Positions 35,540-44,955 of a stretch of 64,000 bases of DNA are shown one piece after another; position 1 is the stretch's first letter; each line of letters begins with the position of its first letter. Origin of the DNA: JAYUJH01 sp043765375 (lineage in GTDB: Bacteria; Pseudomonadota; Alphaproteobacteria; Rickettsiales; UBA998); assembly GCA_043765375.1 (NCBI GenBank), contig JAYUJH010000023.1, positions 34,763 to 98,762 on the forward strand, given 5' to 3'. The translations under genes and the position numbers were made by a program. The notes beneath the pieces are model-generated. The model was not told the origin of the DNA. It ran no database searches and worked only from the letters and a program-made list of their open reading frames with translations.

Positions 35540-37906
35540 ATGTATCATAGGTTGATAATAACTTTGAGTAAATTGTTTTATAATAAATATACAAAAATTA
35601 TTGCATTATTAATGCTGATTTTTTGTGCGCAAATCAAGCCATTATATGCAAGTTCTGCACCAATTCCACGGGTGATTTTTGCTTTTTACGATAAGGATTT
35701 GGAGGGAATGGTGCGCTATTCCATTTCGCACAGAACATTGGAAATGCCGCTTAATTGGCTTGGTTATCACCTAGAGTTTTATGAACGCAATGACAAATTG
35801 CCAAAGTGGCGAGATGATGTTGCGGGCGTGGTTTTGTCGCTACCATCTGGTGCTTATATGCCAGACATGGACGCGTATGTAGCATGGTTGCAGCAGGGAA
35901 TGAACCAGCATAAAAAGTTTCTGAGCATGGGAAATATTGGCTTTGATGTCAAATGGGCGGATACTCCAACAGGATTGAATGAGATGAATAAAGTTCTCTC
36001 ATATTTAGGATTAACTAATACAAATCAATGGGTTGGTTTGACTTATAACTCCAAAATCATATATAAAGATTTGAAAATGGTGGAATATGAACGCAAATAT
36101 CCAGCAGTATTGCCAGCATATCCCGTGTTGGTGGCGCAAAAAGATGTTGAATCATATCTCAAAGTGGGGGGACATAGTGATACTGGTGAGGAATTAATTA
36201 GCGATTTGGTAACAACCAATAAAAATGGTGGGTTCGTGTCGGAATCATATAATTTTCACTTTGATGATGATATCCAAACAGATGGCGTTGCCATGCAAAG
36301 ATGGTTGATTAACCCGTTTGATTTTTTGAACAAAGCTTTAGGGGCGCACGCACAACCTCGCCCTGATGTCACAACCTTAAATGGACGCAGGATTTTTTAT
36401 AGCCATCTTGATGGTGATGGGTGGAATAATTATAGCGAAGTGAGCGATCGCAGCAAAGATCCAATTATTTCAGCGCAAGTTTTATATGAAAATATTTATA
36501 AACAATATAAAAAAATACCCTTCACTGTTGCACCAATTGTGGGTGATTTAGATATTGCTTGTCATGGTAAGCCGCAAAGTGAACAAGTCGCAAGGGATAT
36601 ATTTGCGTTGCCAAATGTTGAACCCGCAAGCCATACTCACAGCCACCCTTTAATGTGGCGTTATTTTGAAAATATGCACGAGGCGGGAGAGTTGAAATAT
36701 TTGCATAAATATCCTGCAAAAACTGGTGACAAGGATTCATTATTTGACTTGTTGGGCAAAGGCAGTGAAAATGTTGCTGCAAATGCGGCAAGTTGGGATA
36801 AAATAGTTAGCAAATATTCTGCGGTAGATGTTCCAGAAAACCCGCTAGATAAACGTATGTTGGAGGATTTTGAAACCCCTAGAAGCTATGCTTGTGCGCC
36901 ATTTGATATGGATATGGAGATTCAAGGCTCGGCGGATTATTTGCAAAAACTTGCTCCCGCAAACAAGAAAATATTATTAATGCAATGGTCGGGTGATACC
37001 AGCCCAACGGAATCCGCATTGCGCAAAACTCGTGAAGCGGGTTTATTTAATATTAATGGAGGGGATTCACGTTTTGACCCTATGTATGCGTCATATTCGT
37101 ATGTTTCACCAATTGGAATTGAGATGGGGCATGAACGCCAGATTTATTCCTCAAATAGCAACGAAAATACTTATACATCATTATGGAGTGACAATTTCTT
37201 TGGTTTTCGCTACCTTGTGAATACTGTAAGAAACACCGAAACGCCAAGGCGAATTAGCCCGTTTAATGTTTATTATCACGCATATTCAGGTGAGAAAAGT
37301 GCAGCTTTGCAGGCATTGAAACAAAATATTGAGTTTGCATCATCGCAACCAATTATTCCAGTATTTGCCAGCACATATGCGCGCATTGCCAACGGGTTTT
37401 ACAGTTCAAAATTGGTGCAAATGGGTGAAAATAAATGGCGAATTGATGATAGGGGAGGTTTGCAGACTATCCGTTTTGATAATGCAACAATTTCTGCGGT
37501 AGATTTTGCCAATAGCGAAGGGGTGATTGGACAAAAACATTATCAGGGTAGTTTATATGTGTTTTTGAACCCTAAAGTTGCATCGCCAATCATCGCATTG
37601 CAGAAAATGACTAAATTGCAAAAAACTCCGCCAGCAGCCAAGCCATATTTAATTTCTAGCCGTTGGCAAGTGCAAGGTTTTGAGCAATATAGAAATGGAC
37701 TAACTTTGGCAATGCAGGGGTTTGGTAGTGGAAAAATACAACTTTATTGGCCAAATGCGAAAAAAGTTCATGTTATAGTGCGTCGCAAAAACAAATTGTT
37801 GCATAAAGAGCAAATTAATGTTATTAGAAATATTCTGAAAATATCATTGCAAGATAGTGCTATTGAACCGCTGGACGTTTATATTGTAGAATCATTGAAT
37901 GATTAA
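35540..37906 (+). CDS. pelA: PelA-like polysaccharide deacetylase lacking the hydrolase domain
   Basis: PelA deacetylates the Pel polysaccharide in the periplasm. This 788-aa protein has an N-terminal membrane anchor or signal segment (about 17-35). An alpha/beta domain of about 240 residues follows, then the deacetylase domain with HLDGDGW (Asp near 291) and the metal-binding HTHSHP at 365-370, and a C-terminal beta-rich domain. Pseudomonas PelA is about 948 aa and starts with a glycoside hydrolase domain that cuts the polymer; here that domain is missing. It begins the pelABDEFG run and pelB starts 97 bp later. The gap upstream diverges from an M48 protease. Confidence 0.9.
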   Translation: MYHRLIITLSKLFYNKYTKIIALLMLIFCAQIKPLYASSAPIPRVIFAFYDKDLEGMVRYSISHRTLEMPLNWLGYHLEFYERNDKLPKWRDDVAGVVLSLPSGAYMPDMDAYVAWLQQGMNQHKKFLSMGNIGFDVKWADTPTGLNEMNKVLSYLGLTNTNQWVGLTYNSKIIYKDLKMVEYERKYPAVLPAYPVLVAQKDVESYLKVGGHSDTGEELISDLVTTNKNGGFVSESYNFHFDDDIQTDGVAMQRWLINPFDFLNKALGAHAQPRPDVTTLNGRRIFYSHLDGDGWNNYSEVSDRSKDPIISAQVLYENIYKQYKKIPFTVAPIVGDLDIACHGKPQSEQVARDIFALPNVEPASHTHSHPLMWRYFENMHEAGELKYLHKYPAKTGDKDSLFDLLGKGSENVAANAASWDKIVSKYSAVDVPENPLDKRMLEDFETPRSYACAPFDMDMEIQGSADYLQKLAPANKKILLMQWSGDTSPTESALRKTREAGLFNINGGDSRFDPMYASYSYVSPIGIEMGHERQIYSSNSNENTYTSLWSDNFFGFRYLVNTVRNTETPRRISPFNVYYHAYSGEKSAALQALKQNIEFASSQPIIPVFASTYARIANGFYSSKLVQMGENKWRIDDRGGLQTIRFDNATISAVDFANSEGVIGQKHYQGSLYVFLNPKVASPIIALQKMTKLQKTPPAAKPYLISSRWQVQGFEQYRNGLTLAMQGFGSGKIQLYWPNAKKVHVIVRRKNKLLHKEQINVIRNILKISLQDSAIEPLDVYIVESLND

Positions 37907-38002
37907 CAATTAACTAACGGCTGAAACAAGCAACTAAATTGCAATAAATAAAAATATATGCTCCAACAGCTCCAACACATTAGGGTAATTAAGTAGCTTA
38001 TT

Positions 38003-41000
38003 ATGAAATCACGTTCTCGCTTTATGATTGGTGCAATGTCATTCGTGTTGACCGCTGTTGGAGGAAGCTATTTTCTGTTGCCAAGTGATCAACAAATCGC
38101 TTTGAATAATTATAAAGATAAGGAATATGGGCAGGCACTAAAAAGCTATGAGGAGCAATTTGCCAATGGCAATTTAAGTGTTGATACGGTAAGCACACTC
38201 ACCAAAGTTTATTTGCAATATGCTAAAATTGATGAAGCAATAGATGTGATGGAGAGCTTTGTTGGGGCGAATCCTAGTAGTATTGAGGCACGTCAAGAGC
38301 TTGGGCGGCTATATCAATATGGGCAGCGCACCGATGATTATGTGAAAAACTTGGAGGCGATGAACCAACTTGCAGCATCTTCTGAAGGCACAAAGAAGTT
38401 GATGGAGACTTATAATATCCAGGGGGAGGATAATAAAAATATTCCCTTCATGATGAGAAAAATCCTTGAGGAAAGCCAAGGTTCATTGCAAGAGCATCGC
38501 AATTTGGCGAATATTTTAGCATCAGCAAAGGAATATGAGCAAGCATTGGCAGTTCTCACGTTAATGCAAAAGAAATATGATGCGGAGATGTTATTTTCTG
38601 ATTTTGAACTCATTTTGCGTATGCACGCTGAGATGGGCAACAAGGCGGAGGCGGAGAAGTTCGCAATTTCGCTGGTGGGCAAAAACTTTTCGGATACGGA
38701 GTTCGCTCGCATTGCTAACGTGTTATTGTTTTTGATTTCGCCAGAAGCAGCGCATAATTATGTGGCGGCACTGCCTGAAAAAGCACAATTAAGTGATGCA
38801 GTTTTTGAACAAAATATCACGATATTACAATCGCTTGGCAAAAAAGAGCAGGCTTATGAAGTAGCACTTGAGAGATATAAGCAGGGTAAATTATCCCGTG
38901 ATTTGCTTGATGATTTGATGTTGCTTTCTTCATATGTTGGCAACAAAAAATTACTAACTGAATTGCGCGACAAAATTGATTATGAAACACTCGGAACGAC
39001 TGATATTTTGGTGTTGCTTGAGGTGGCGAATAACGCAGGTGACGGCGAATTGATGCGCCGTTTGCAGGAGCGTGGCAAAATTGTAGTTGCGCAAACTAAT
39101 GATGAATATTTGGCAGCTATGCTTGGTTTGATGGCAGGAAATGGTGAGGATCAGCAAAAAATAACTCGCATTATGGAATCAGAGGCAATGTTGACGAGGC
39201 GGCTGGCGATTGCGCAATTATGTGCTAAACGCAAAATGGGAACGTGCGTTGAGGCGTTTTTCAAGCAACTTCCACCAACTGATACATTGAGTGATTCTGA
39301 GTTAATCGCCACTATTCAATTGTTGCAAGAAAGCAACTCTCGGGCAAAGGCGTTTGAATTGGCAAAAACAGCAATCGCTGAGAGGGAAGGGGCTGCCTTT
39401 CAAAATGCTTGGTTTCCACTAGCAGCCGTGTTTGAAAATGCAGAAGTTATTAAGCCATATTTGGTGGAAGGCGCATCATTTGAGGATAAAACATATCGTG
39501 ATGGTTATTACCTCGCTATGGACGAAAAAAATTATGCAAATGCAACTTTGATTGCTGAATATTTATATAGCAAAAAAGAAAATGATGAAAATCGTAATTT
39601 TGTGTCACAATCATATTTACGGGCGGGAAATTATGAGCAAGCCTTGCCATTGCTGCGTGCAACTAAAGACGCAACAAAAAATGGCGAAGGCGATTATTTA
39701 TTTGTGCTAACTAAATTATCCAAAACCAACCCAATTTATGGTGCGGAACTGCGCAAATATGGGGTCTCAATATTGGCAAGCAATGCTGATGGCAAGCGCA
39801 AGCAAATGATTATCGGAGCGTTGATTGAGGGCGGTCAACAAAGTGCGATTATGCCGTATATTAAGGGTATGGCGATGGATAATCCACGGGAATGGGCGTA
39901 TTTATATGCGGGTTATTTGCTGAAAACGCAGGGGCAACCAGCCGTAACGGAGTTTTGGCAACAAGTTGTTGCTCGTCACAAAGGTGATGTGGAATTGCGC
40001 CGTCAAGTGGCTTATAATTTGTTGGAAAATGGTGAAAAAACCGTTGCAATTGATATGTTTATGGGTATTTGTGATGATGTGAAAGCCAAGCCATCTGATG
40101 ATTTGGTGCAGCAATTGCTTTATTTATGGTCACCGATTTATCCTGAAAATGCACTTGTTTGGTTAAATAATAAGGCGGCCGTAGCTGCGGACACTAACGA
40201 CAAGCGGGCTTGGTTGGTTCATATGGCGAATGGCACAAGCGATGATGGTTTGCTGGAGCTTGCCAAGCGTCAACCAGCGTTGCTTGAAATAAGTTCGGTA
40301 GAAAATCGCTATATCACAGCTTTAGCAAAAATTGATGATGCGAGTTTATCAAATTATTTGCAACAAAAAACGGCAGCCACGCAAGATATTGCGCAACTCC
40401 TTAGTTATGCTGATACGGCACAAAGTTATGGTTTGAGAGATGAGGCACGAAATGCTTATGATGCGGCATTAAAGATTTCGCCTGCTAACCCGTTAGTGCT
40501 TGGTAAGGCTGGAGTTTTTGCCGCAAGTGAAGCAAATTACGTGCAATCAAGCGAGTTGTTAAATAACTATTTCAAAGCAGAGTTACCGTCATTGCCCAAC
40601 ACAATTGAGGCCTACCGTCCGCATTTTTATCATGCAGAAAATCTGCGCCGTGAGAATGATAACAATGCTAAGAAATATTATGCGCAGGTGGTGGAAGCCG
40701 CAAAATCCGCTCCGATGGCAGATACAGAGTTGCAATCATTAGGTGCGTTATCGCTAGCACGGTTGGGTAAAAAAAAGCAAGCGATTGCTGCCTTTGAGAA
40801 ATTGATTGCAACCAAGCCAAATGATAGACAATTGCGAGCTGATTATTCGGCGATGTTGGTTGATTTGCAGGAATATGATATAGCGAAAAAATCTCTGCCC
40901 GTATGGCGTGAGAATATGGTGGCGCAAACTTCATATGAACCAGCGAATGTTGGGGGGGCGCAAACGGATTATCGCTCTGCTGATGGTGGTGCAAAAATGA

Positions 41001-42340
41001 TTGTGCGAAATAATGGTGGAAATATAGCGAAAATCAAGCAATTGCCTTGGGTTGCATATGTGGTTGAGGGCAGAGATGAAGCGTTGGTTGTTGCCAAAGA
41101 CGAGGTTAATATTCAGGCAATGAGCAATGATTCGGGGGAAGTGTTTTTGCACCCAGTGGCACAGAAAAATCGTCAATTGGAAAAATTGAATCAGCAATTT
41201 ATGGTGCAAAATGAGTTGATTAACGCTCGCATTGAAGTGGAAAACGGGCAGGGATATGCTGCTTCACAGCGGACAAGGGCTTTGACAAAAAATCACCCTA
41301 ATAACCCTCAAGTTCTTGGATTTGCTGCAAATGTGGAGAACTTTAACGGGAATTGGCCATATGCAAGAAGATTAATTAACAAAGCGCATCAATTGCAACC
41401 GAGGAATGATGATATAATTTCGCTACAACGTGGGATTGAAAGATTGCACGCCTCCAATTTATATATTGATGGACATTGGCGCGCACTCGGCAAGAGCAAT
41501 GAATATATAGGAAGTGCTGGCGGGTCTTACGACGTTAATGAAAATGTGCAAGTTGGTTTGGATTTGCAAAACAATTCAGTTCGTTCAACAATATTAACCT
41601 TAAGCGACGGTAAAACGGGTAAGTTCAATGAGGAACGTCAACGTGGTGAAGCATATTTGCGTTATTTTGATGAGCTAGGCGATACGAGCCAAGTTTCATT
41701 ATTCGCCAATAATGATACGGCTGGTTTGGGTGCGTATCATAGTTTTAGTAACCAACTTGGGTTGAGCAATGTGGGGCTTGAGTTTCAGCGTCCCGATTGG
41801 CAGTTTGTGCAAGGTGTGATTGATGATGCAACCCGCAGCCGTGCATTTGTGGGGCATCGCTTTTCGCCAAGCAACCCTGTGACGATTGAGGGGCAATTAG
41901 GCGTAAATCAATATAATACTAAAAATGGTAATAATCTCTCATCAACCATCACGGCGCAAGGGTCTGTTTCGTATCGGTTGCAGCAGGTTCCATATTTTGC
42001 CTTGTCGTATAATTTGGATTTGGAGCATGAATTAAATGATAAAAGAGGGATTTTGCCAAATGGTCAGGAGTTTCAATTATTCCCGATGCAGAGCAGAGAA
42101 GTTCATTCTGTTGGGGTTTTGGCGTCGCATAATTTTTCTAAAGACACCAACGCAGAAGGTTTCGCAAGCTATGGTTACGAAAGAATTAGCGGGCAGAGTG
42201 GCCCCGCAGTTGAAGGGCGAGTAACTCATTATCTTGATGATAAATGGGCGGTTCAGGGTCACGCTGGTTATGGATTTAGGGGCGGGGCTAATAATGGTTC
42301 GCTCTCTCAAGGTGGCGTTCGTTTAATGTATCGCTATTAA
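38003..42340 (+). CDS. pelB: PelB-like TPR and beta-barrel exporter
   Basis: PelB forms the outer-membrane pore with a long periplasmic TPR scaffold that guides Pel and binds PelA. The 1445-aa protein has an N-terminal membrane helix (about 9-25), then a region of roughly 1150 residues of helix-turn-helix TPR repeats. The C-terminal part of about 260 residues is a beta-barrel, ending GGVRLMYRY with the terminal aromatic expected for outer-membrane barrels. It is longer than the roughly 1190 residues of Pseudomonas PelB, mainly in the TPR part. Confidence 0.9.
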   Translation: MKSRSRFMIGAMSFVLTAVGGSYFLLPSDQQIALNNYKDKEYGQALKSYEEQFANGNLSVDTVSTLTKVYLQYAKIDEAIDVMESFVGANPSSIEARQELGRLYQYGQRTDDYVKNLEAMNQLAASSEGTKKLMETYNIQGEDNKNIPFMMRKILEESQGSLQEHRNLANILASAKEYEQALAVLTLMQKKYDAEMLFSDFELILRMHAEMGNKAEAEKFAISLVGKNFSDTEFARIANVLLFLISPEAAHNYVAALPEKAQLSDAVFEQNITILQSLGKKEQAYEVALERYKQGKLSRDLLDDLMLLSSYVGNKKLLTELRDKIDYETLGTTDILVLLEVANNAGDGELMRRLQERGKIVVAQTNDEYLAAMLGLMAGNGEDQQKITRIMESEAMLTRRLAIAQLCAKRKMGTCVEAFFKQLPPTDTLSDSELIATIQLLQESNSRAKAFELAKTAIAEREGAAFQNAWFPLAAVFENAEVIKPYLVEGASFEDKTYRDGYYLAMDEKNYANATLIAEYLYSKKENDENRNFVSQSYLRAGNYEQALPLLRATKDATKNGEGDYLFVLTKLSKTNPIYGAELRKYGVSILASNADGKRKQMIIGALIEGGQQSAIMPYIKGMAMDNPREWAYLYAGYLLKTQGQPAVTEFWQQVVARHKGDVELRRQVAYNLLENGEKTVAIDMFMGICDDVKAKPSDDLVQQLLYLWSPIYPENALVWLNNKAAVAADTNDKRAWLVHMANGTSDDGLLELAKRQPALLEISSVENRYITALAKIDDASLSNYLQQKTAATQDIAQLLSYADTAQSYGLRDEARNAYDAALKISPANPLVLGKAGVFAASEANYVQSSELLNNYFKAELPSLPNTIEAYRPHFYHAENLRRENDNNAKKYYAQVVEAAKSAPMADTELQSLGALSLARLGKKKQAIAAFEKLIATKPNDRQLRADYSAMLVDLQEYDIAKKSLPVWRENMVAQTSYEPANVGGAQTDYRSADGGAKMIVRNNGGNIAKIKQLPWVAYVVEGRDEALVVAKDEVNIQAMSNDSGEVFLHPVAQKNRQLEKLNQQFMVQNELINARIEVENGQGYAASQRTRALTKNHPNNPQVLGFAANVENFNGNWPYARRLINKAHQLQPRNDDIISLQRGIERLHASNLYIDGHWRALGKSNEYIGSAGGSYDVNENVQVGLDLQNNSVRSTILTLSDGKTGKFNEERQRGEAYLRYFDELGDTSQVSLFANNDTAGLGAYHSFSNQLGLSNVGLEFQRPDWQFVQGVIDDATRSRAFVGHRFSPSNPVTIEGQLGVNQYNTKNGNNLSSTITAQGSVSYRLQQVPYFALSYNLDLEHELNDKRGILPNGQEFQLFPMQSREVHSVGVLASHNFSKDTNAEGFASYGYERISGQSGPAVEGRVTHYLDDKWAVQGHAGYGFRGGANNGSLSQGGVRLMYRY

Positions 42341-42376
42341 TAAAAATAAAAAATTAAGGACTAGACTGAGGATTAA

Positions 42377-43741
42377 ATGGAAAATATTTTATCACAATAT
42401 AATAATAAATATCCGACAATTTTGGGATTGCGACGCAGTGCGCTGCTTGAAATGCTGATATTTTTTGTGGTGGCACTGTTGCTATCATTTGCATTTAAGA
42501 CAAGTCCACGTTTTATTGATACTTGGTTGCACCCATTTTTCATTATAGTGGTGTTGATTGCGGTGCAATATGGTTCAAATGAGGGGATATTTTGTGCGCT
42601 TGCGTCAACCTTGGTATTGTTGGTTGGCAATCTTCCCGCTCGTCAAATTAACCAAGATACATATGCTTGGTTGTTTGAGGTGAGTAAATTGCCGCTTACA
42701 TGGTTAATTATCGCCGTTGTTTTGGGTGAATTGCGTCAACGTCATATCCGTGAGCGAAATGATATAGTTGATGAATTGCGTAATTCTATGGAGCGAGAAA
42801 CAACATTCGCCCGCAATTATGAGCAAGTTAAGGAGCGCAAAGAACGGCTGGAGCTTAGCATAGCTGGAAAAGTGAGAACTGAAATTGGTGCATTTAAGGC
42901 AGCGAAAGGCGTTGGGAAGTTAGACCCTGAACATGTGATTGAGGGCGTAATGAAAATGGTTCACTCAGCAATGGGAGCTGAGAAGTTTTCACTTTATTTG
43001 CACAGTGAAAATCAGTTACGCAAGCATCAAACTGAGGGCTGGAGCGCATCTGAGGAGCAAGATTTGCCTGATAATTATCGTTTTGATGACGCATTATTTC
43101 AAGCAATAGTGGTGCGCCGAGAGATTTTAAGTGTGCGTAATTCTGATCAAGAAAAAATCCTTGCACGTCAAGGGATTTTGGCCTCGCCATTATTGGATAC
43201 TGAAACAAATGAAGTGCTTGGAATGCTAAAAATTGAGGGCATATCATTTCTTGATTTTAGCATGGAAACGCTGGAGACATTTAAGGCATTATGTGAATGG
43301 ATTGCGCTTGCAATCTCTAATGCTCGTTATTATCAAACAGCGGTTGATGATTCCACCGTCAATCCTGAGCATAATTTGATGACACGAAGCTTTTTCAATC
43401 GCTATCGTGATTATATCACCGCACTGGCACGGCGTTTGAAGTTTAATGTGTTCATGTTGAATGTGGCAGTTGCGAATTATGAGGCAATGTCCGCAGATGA
43501 TCAAGTGAAGCTGGCAAGGGCTTTGGCGCAAACAGTTGACGCAACCTTGCGTAATGTGGATTTTGCGTTTGATCATCAACAAATGAATGGTAGTTATGGC
43601 ATTATTCTGCCCGCAACTGATGTGGCTGGAGCAAAAATTGTCCGTGACAAAATTGAGCGTGAATTGCAAAAAATCACCGCACAAAATATGCGTGGTGTGA
43701 GGTTTAATTTCTCATTATCAGCCTTGCATGAGGTGGAATAA
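42377..43741 (+). CDS. pelD: PelD-like c-di-GMP receptor
   Basis: PelD is the inner-membrane c-di-GMP receptor that switches on Pel synthesis. The 454-aa protein has four N-terminal helices (within about 20-125), a short coiled coil, a GAF domain (about 165-315) and a degenerate GGDEF domain. The RxxD inhibitory-site motif is present as RNVD at 392-395, which in Pseudomonas PelD binds c-di-GMP. The catalytic GGDEF loop is degenerate (NGSYG), so it should be a receptor and not a cyclase. The gap to pelB is only 36 bp, with no pelC. Its stop overlaps the pelE start (TAATG). Confidence 0.93.
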   Translation: MENILSQYNNKYPTILGLRRSALLEMLIFFVVALLLSFAFKTSPRFIDTWLHPFFIIVVLIAVQYGSNEGIFCALASTLVLLVGNLPARQINQDTYAWLFEVSKLPLTWLIIAVVLGELRQRHIRERNDIVDELRNSMERETTFARNYEQVKERKERLELSIAGKVRTEIGAFKAAKGVGKLDPEHVIEGVMKMVHSAMGAEKFSLYLHSENQLRKHQTEGWSASEEQDLPDNYRFDDALFQAIVVRREILSVRNSDQEKILARQGILASPLLDTETNEVLGMLKIEGISFLDFSMETLETFKALCEWIALAISNARYYQTAVDDSTVNPEHNLMTRSFFNRYRDYITALARRLKFNVFMLNVAVANYEAMSADDQVKLARALAQTVDATLRNVDFAFDHQQMNGSYGIILPATDVAGAKIVRDKIERELQKITAQNMRGVRFNFSLSALHEVE

Positions 43742-44955
43742 TGGTTACACAATTTTACAACCCACCTTATGCAAGTGTTGCGTCATATTTTGACAAGCTA
43801 GATGTGCATGAAAAAGAAAAAGTCGCTGGTGACGAGGTTTTGGCGATTATATTGTCGCTAATATGGGCGGCATTGCACGGGGCTAATTGCTATTTGTTGT
43901 TTTGGCAAGGATTGCCGTTAATATATTCAATCGCCATTCATGTTATTTTGAGTGTTGTGATAATATTAGTGACGAAGGTATTGCATCAAGCGGGGCGTGA
44001 CGTGCGTTTGCTTTATGTGCTGGCGGTATGCAGCACGGGGGCAAGTTTTTTTGGTGCGCTCGGAGTGTTGCTTTCTGGCGTGATGACCATATTATATAAT
44101 CATTTTTCCTTGCCATTTAGTGAGTGGTATAAGGCGATTTATCCTGATTTTTCCATGAGCCGTGAGCAGGAATTATATGATCGCATAACTAGTGGTAAAG
44201 ACGAAACGGTGGCGGCTTATAGCGTGATTTCATTTGCGGACATAATGAATCTCGGCACGGAAGTACAAAAACGCCGTGCTATAACACGCATGACGGATCA
44301 ATTTCACCCGCTTTTTGCACCATCTTTCAAACAGGCTTTGCAAGATGAAAGTAATACGGTAAGGGTGCAGGCGGCTTCTTCAATTATTAAGATTGAGGAT
44401 CAGTTCTCTAAAATATTGCAGCAAATTGAGAAATTAGAGCAAAAATCTGATAAAGATGCCAAGCTAAAACTAGGTCTTGCACGTTATTATGATAGTTTTG
44501 CATTCACGGGTTTGCTTGATGAAAAACGTGAAAGTGAGAACCGCACTAAGGCTTTGAAGAAATATAAAGAATATTTAGATTTGCGCCCTAGCGATATTGA
44601 TGCACGGATTGAAGCGGGGCGGGCATTATTGCGCTCTGGTCAAGCAAACCAAGCGGTTGAATTATTTCAAGATTGCATTAAGGCGGGATATAGTGCGGAT
44701 ACATTGAAATATTGGTTGCTTGAAGCATATTTTCATGCGGGACGTTACGATGAATTACGCAAATCAGCACCAGAAATGTTGATGAGCAGCAAAGAATTGC
44801 AGGATATTCGTCCGAGATTATCAAAATCTGTTGGGTTCTGGGCAGGCGATTCTTGGGCGGCTGGCTCACAAGAGGCGGGTTCACCAGCTATCAGCAGTTC
44901 TCGTTCTTCTAATTCTCGGGGCGACACTGCGAAAGGAGAATATTATGCAAATTAA
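43741..44955 (+). CDS. pelE: PelE-like membrane and TPR protein
   Basis: PelE is an inner-membrane TPR protein that works in the Pel synthase complex. The 404-aa protein has four hydrophobic segments in the first 120 residues, including ILSLIWAALHGANCYLLFW and a later LGVLLSGVMTILYNHFS. A HEAT/TPR-like helical part follows, with ARYYDSFAF and RKSAPEMLMSS regions. Pseudomonas PelE is about 330 aa, so this one is longer. The C-terminal Gly/Ser/Ala-rich tail (WAAGSQEAGSPAISSSRSS) is a low-complexity extension. It overlaps pelD by 1 bp and pelF by 11 bp. Confidence 0.85.
   Translation: MVTQFYNPPYASVASYFDKLDVHEKEKVAGDEVLAIILSLIWAALHGANCYLLFWQGLPLIYSIAIHVILSVVIILVTKVLHQAGRDVRLLYVLAVCSTGASFFGALGVLLSGVMTILYNHFSLPFSEWYKAIYPDFSMSREQELYDRITSGKDETVAAYSVISFADIMNLGTEVQKRRAITRMTDQFHPLFAPSFKQALQDESNTVRVQAASSIIKIEDQFSKILQQIEKLEQKSDKDAKLKLGLARYYDSFAFTGLLDEKRESENRTKALKKYKEYLDLRPSDIDARIEAGRALLRSGQANQAVELFQDCIKAGYSADTLKYWLLEAYFHAGRYDELRKSAPEMLMSSKELQDIRPRLSKSVGFWAGDSWAAGSQEAGSPAISSSRSSNSRGDTAKGEYYAN

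Noticed and set aside
44831..44944. Longer N-terminus of PelF
   Set aside because: The upstream start lies inside pelE and has no Shine-Dalgarno, whereas ATG 44945 follows AAAGGAG and fits the family.
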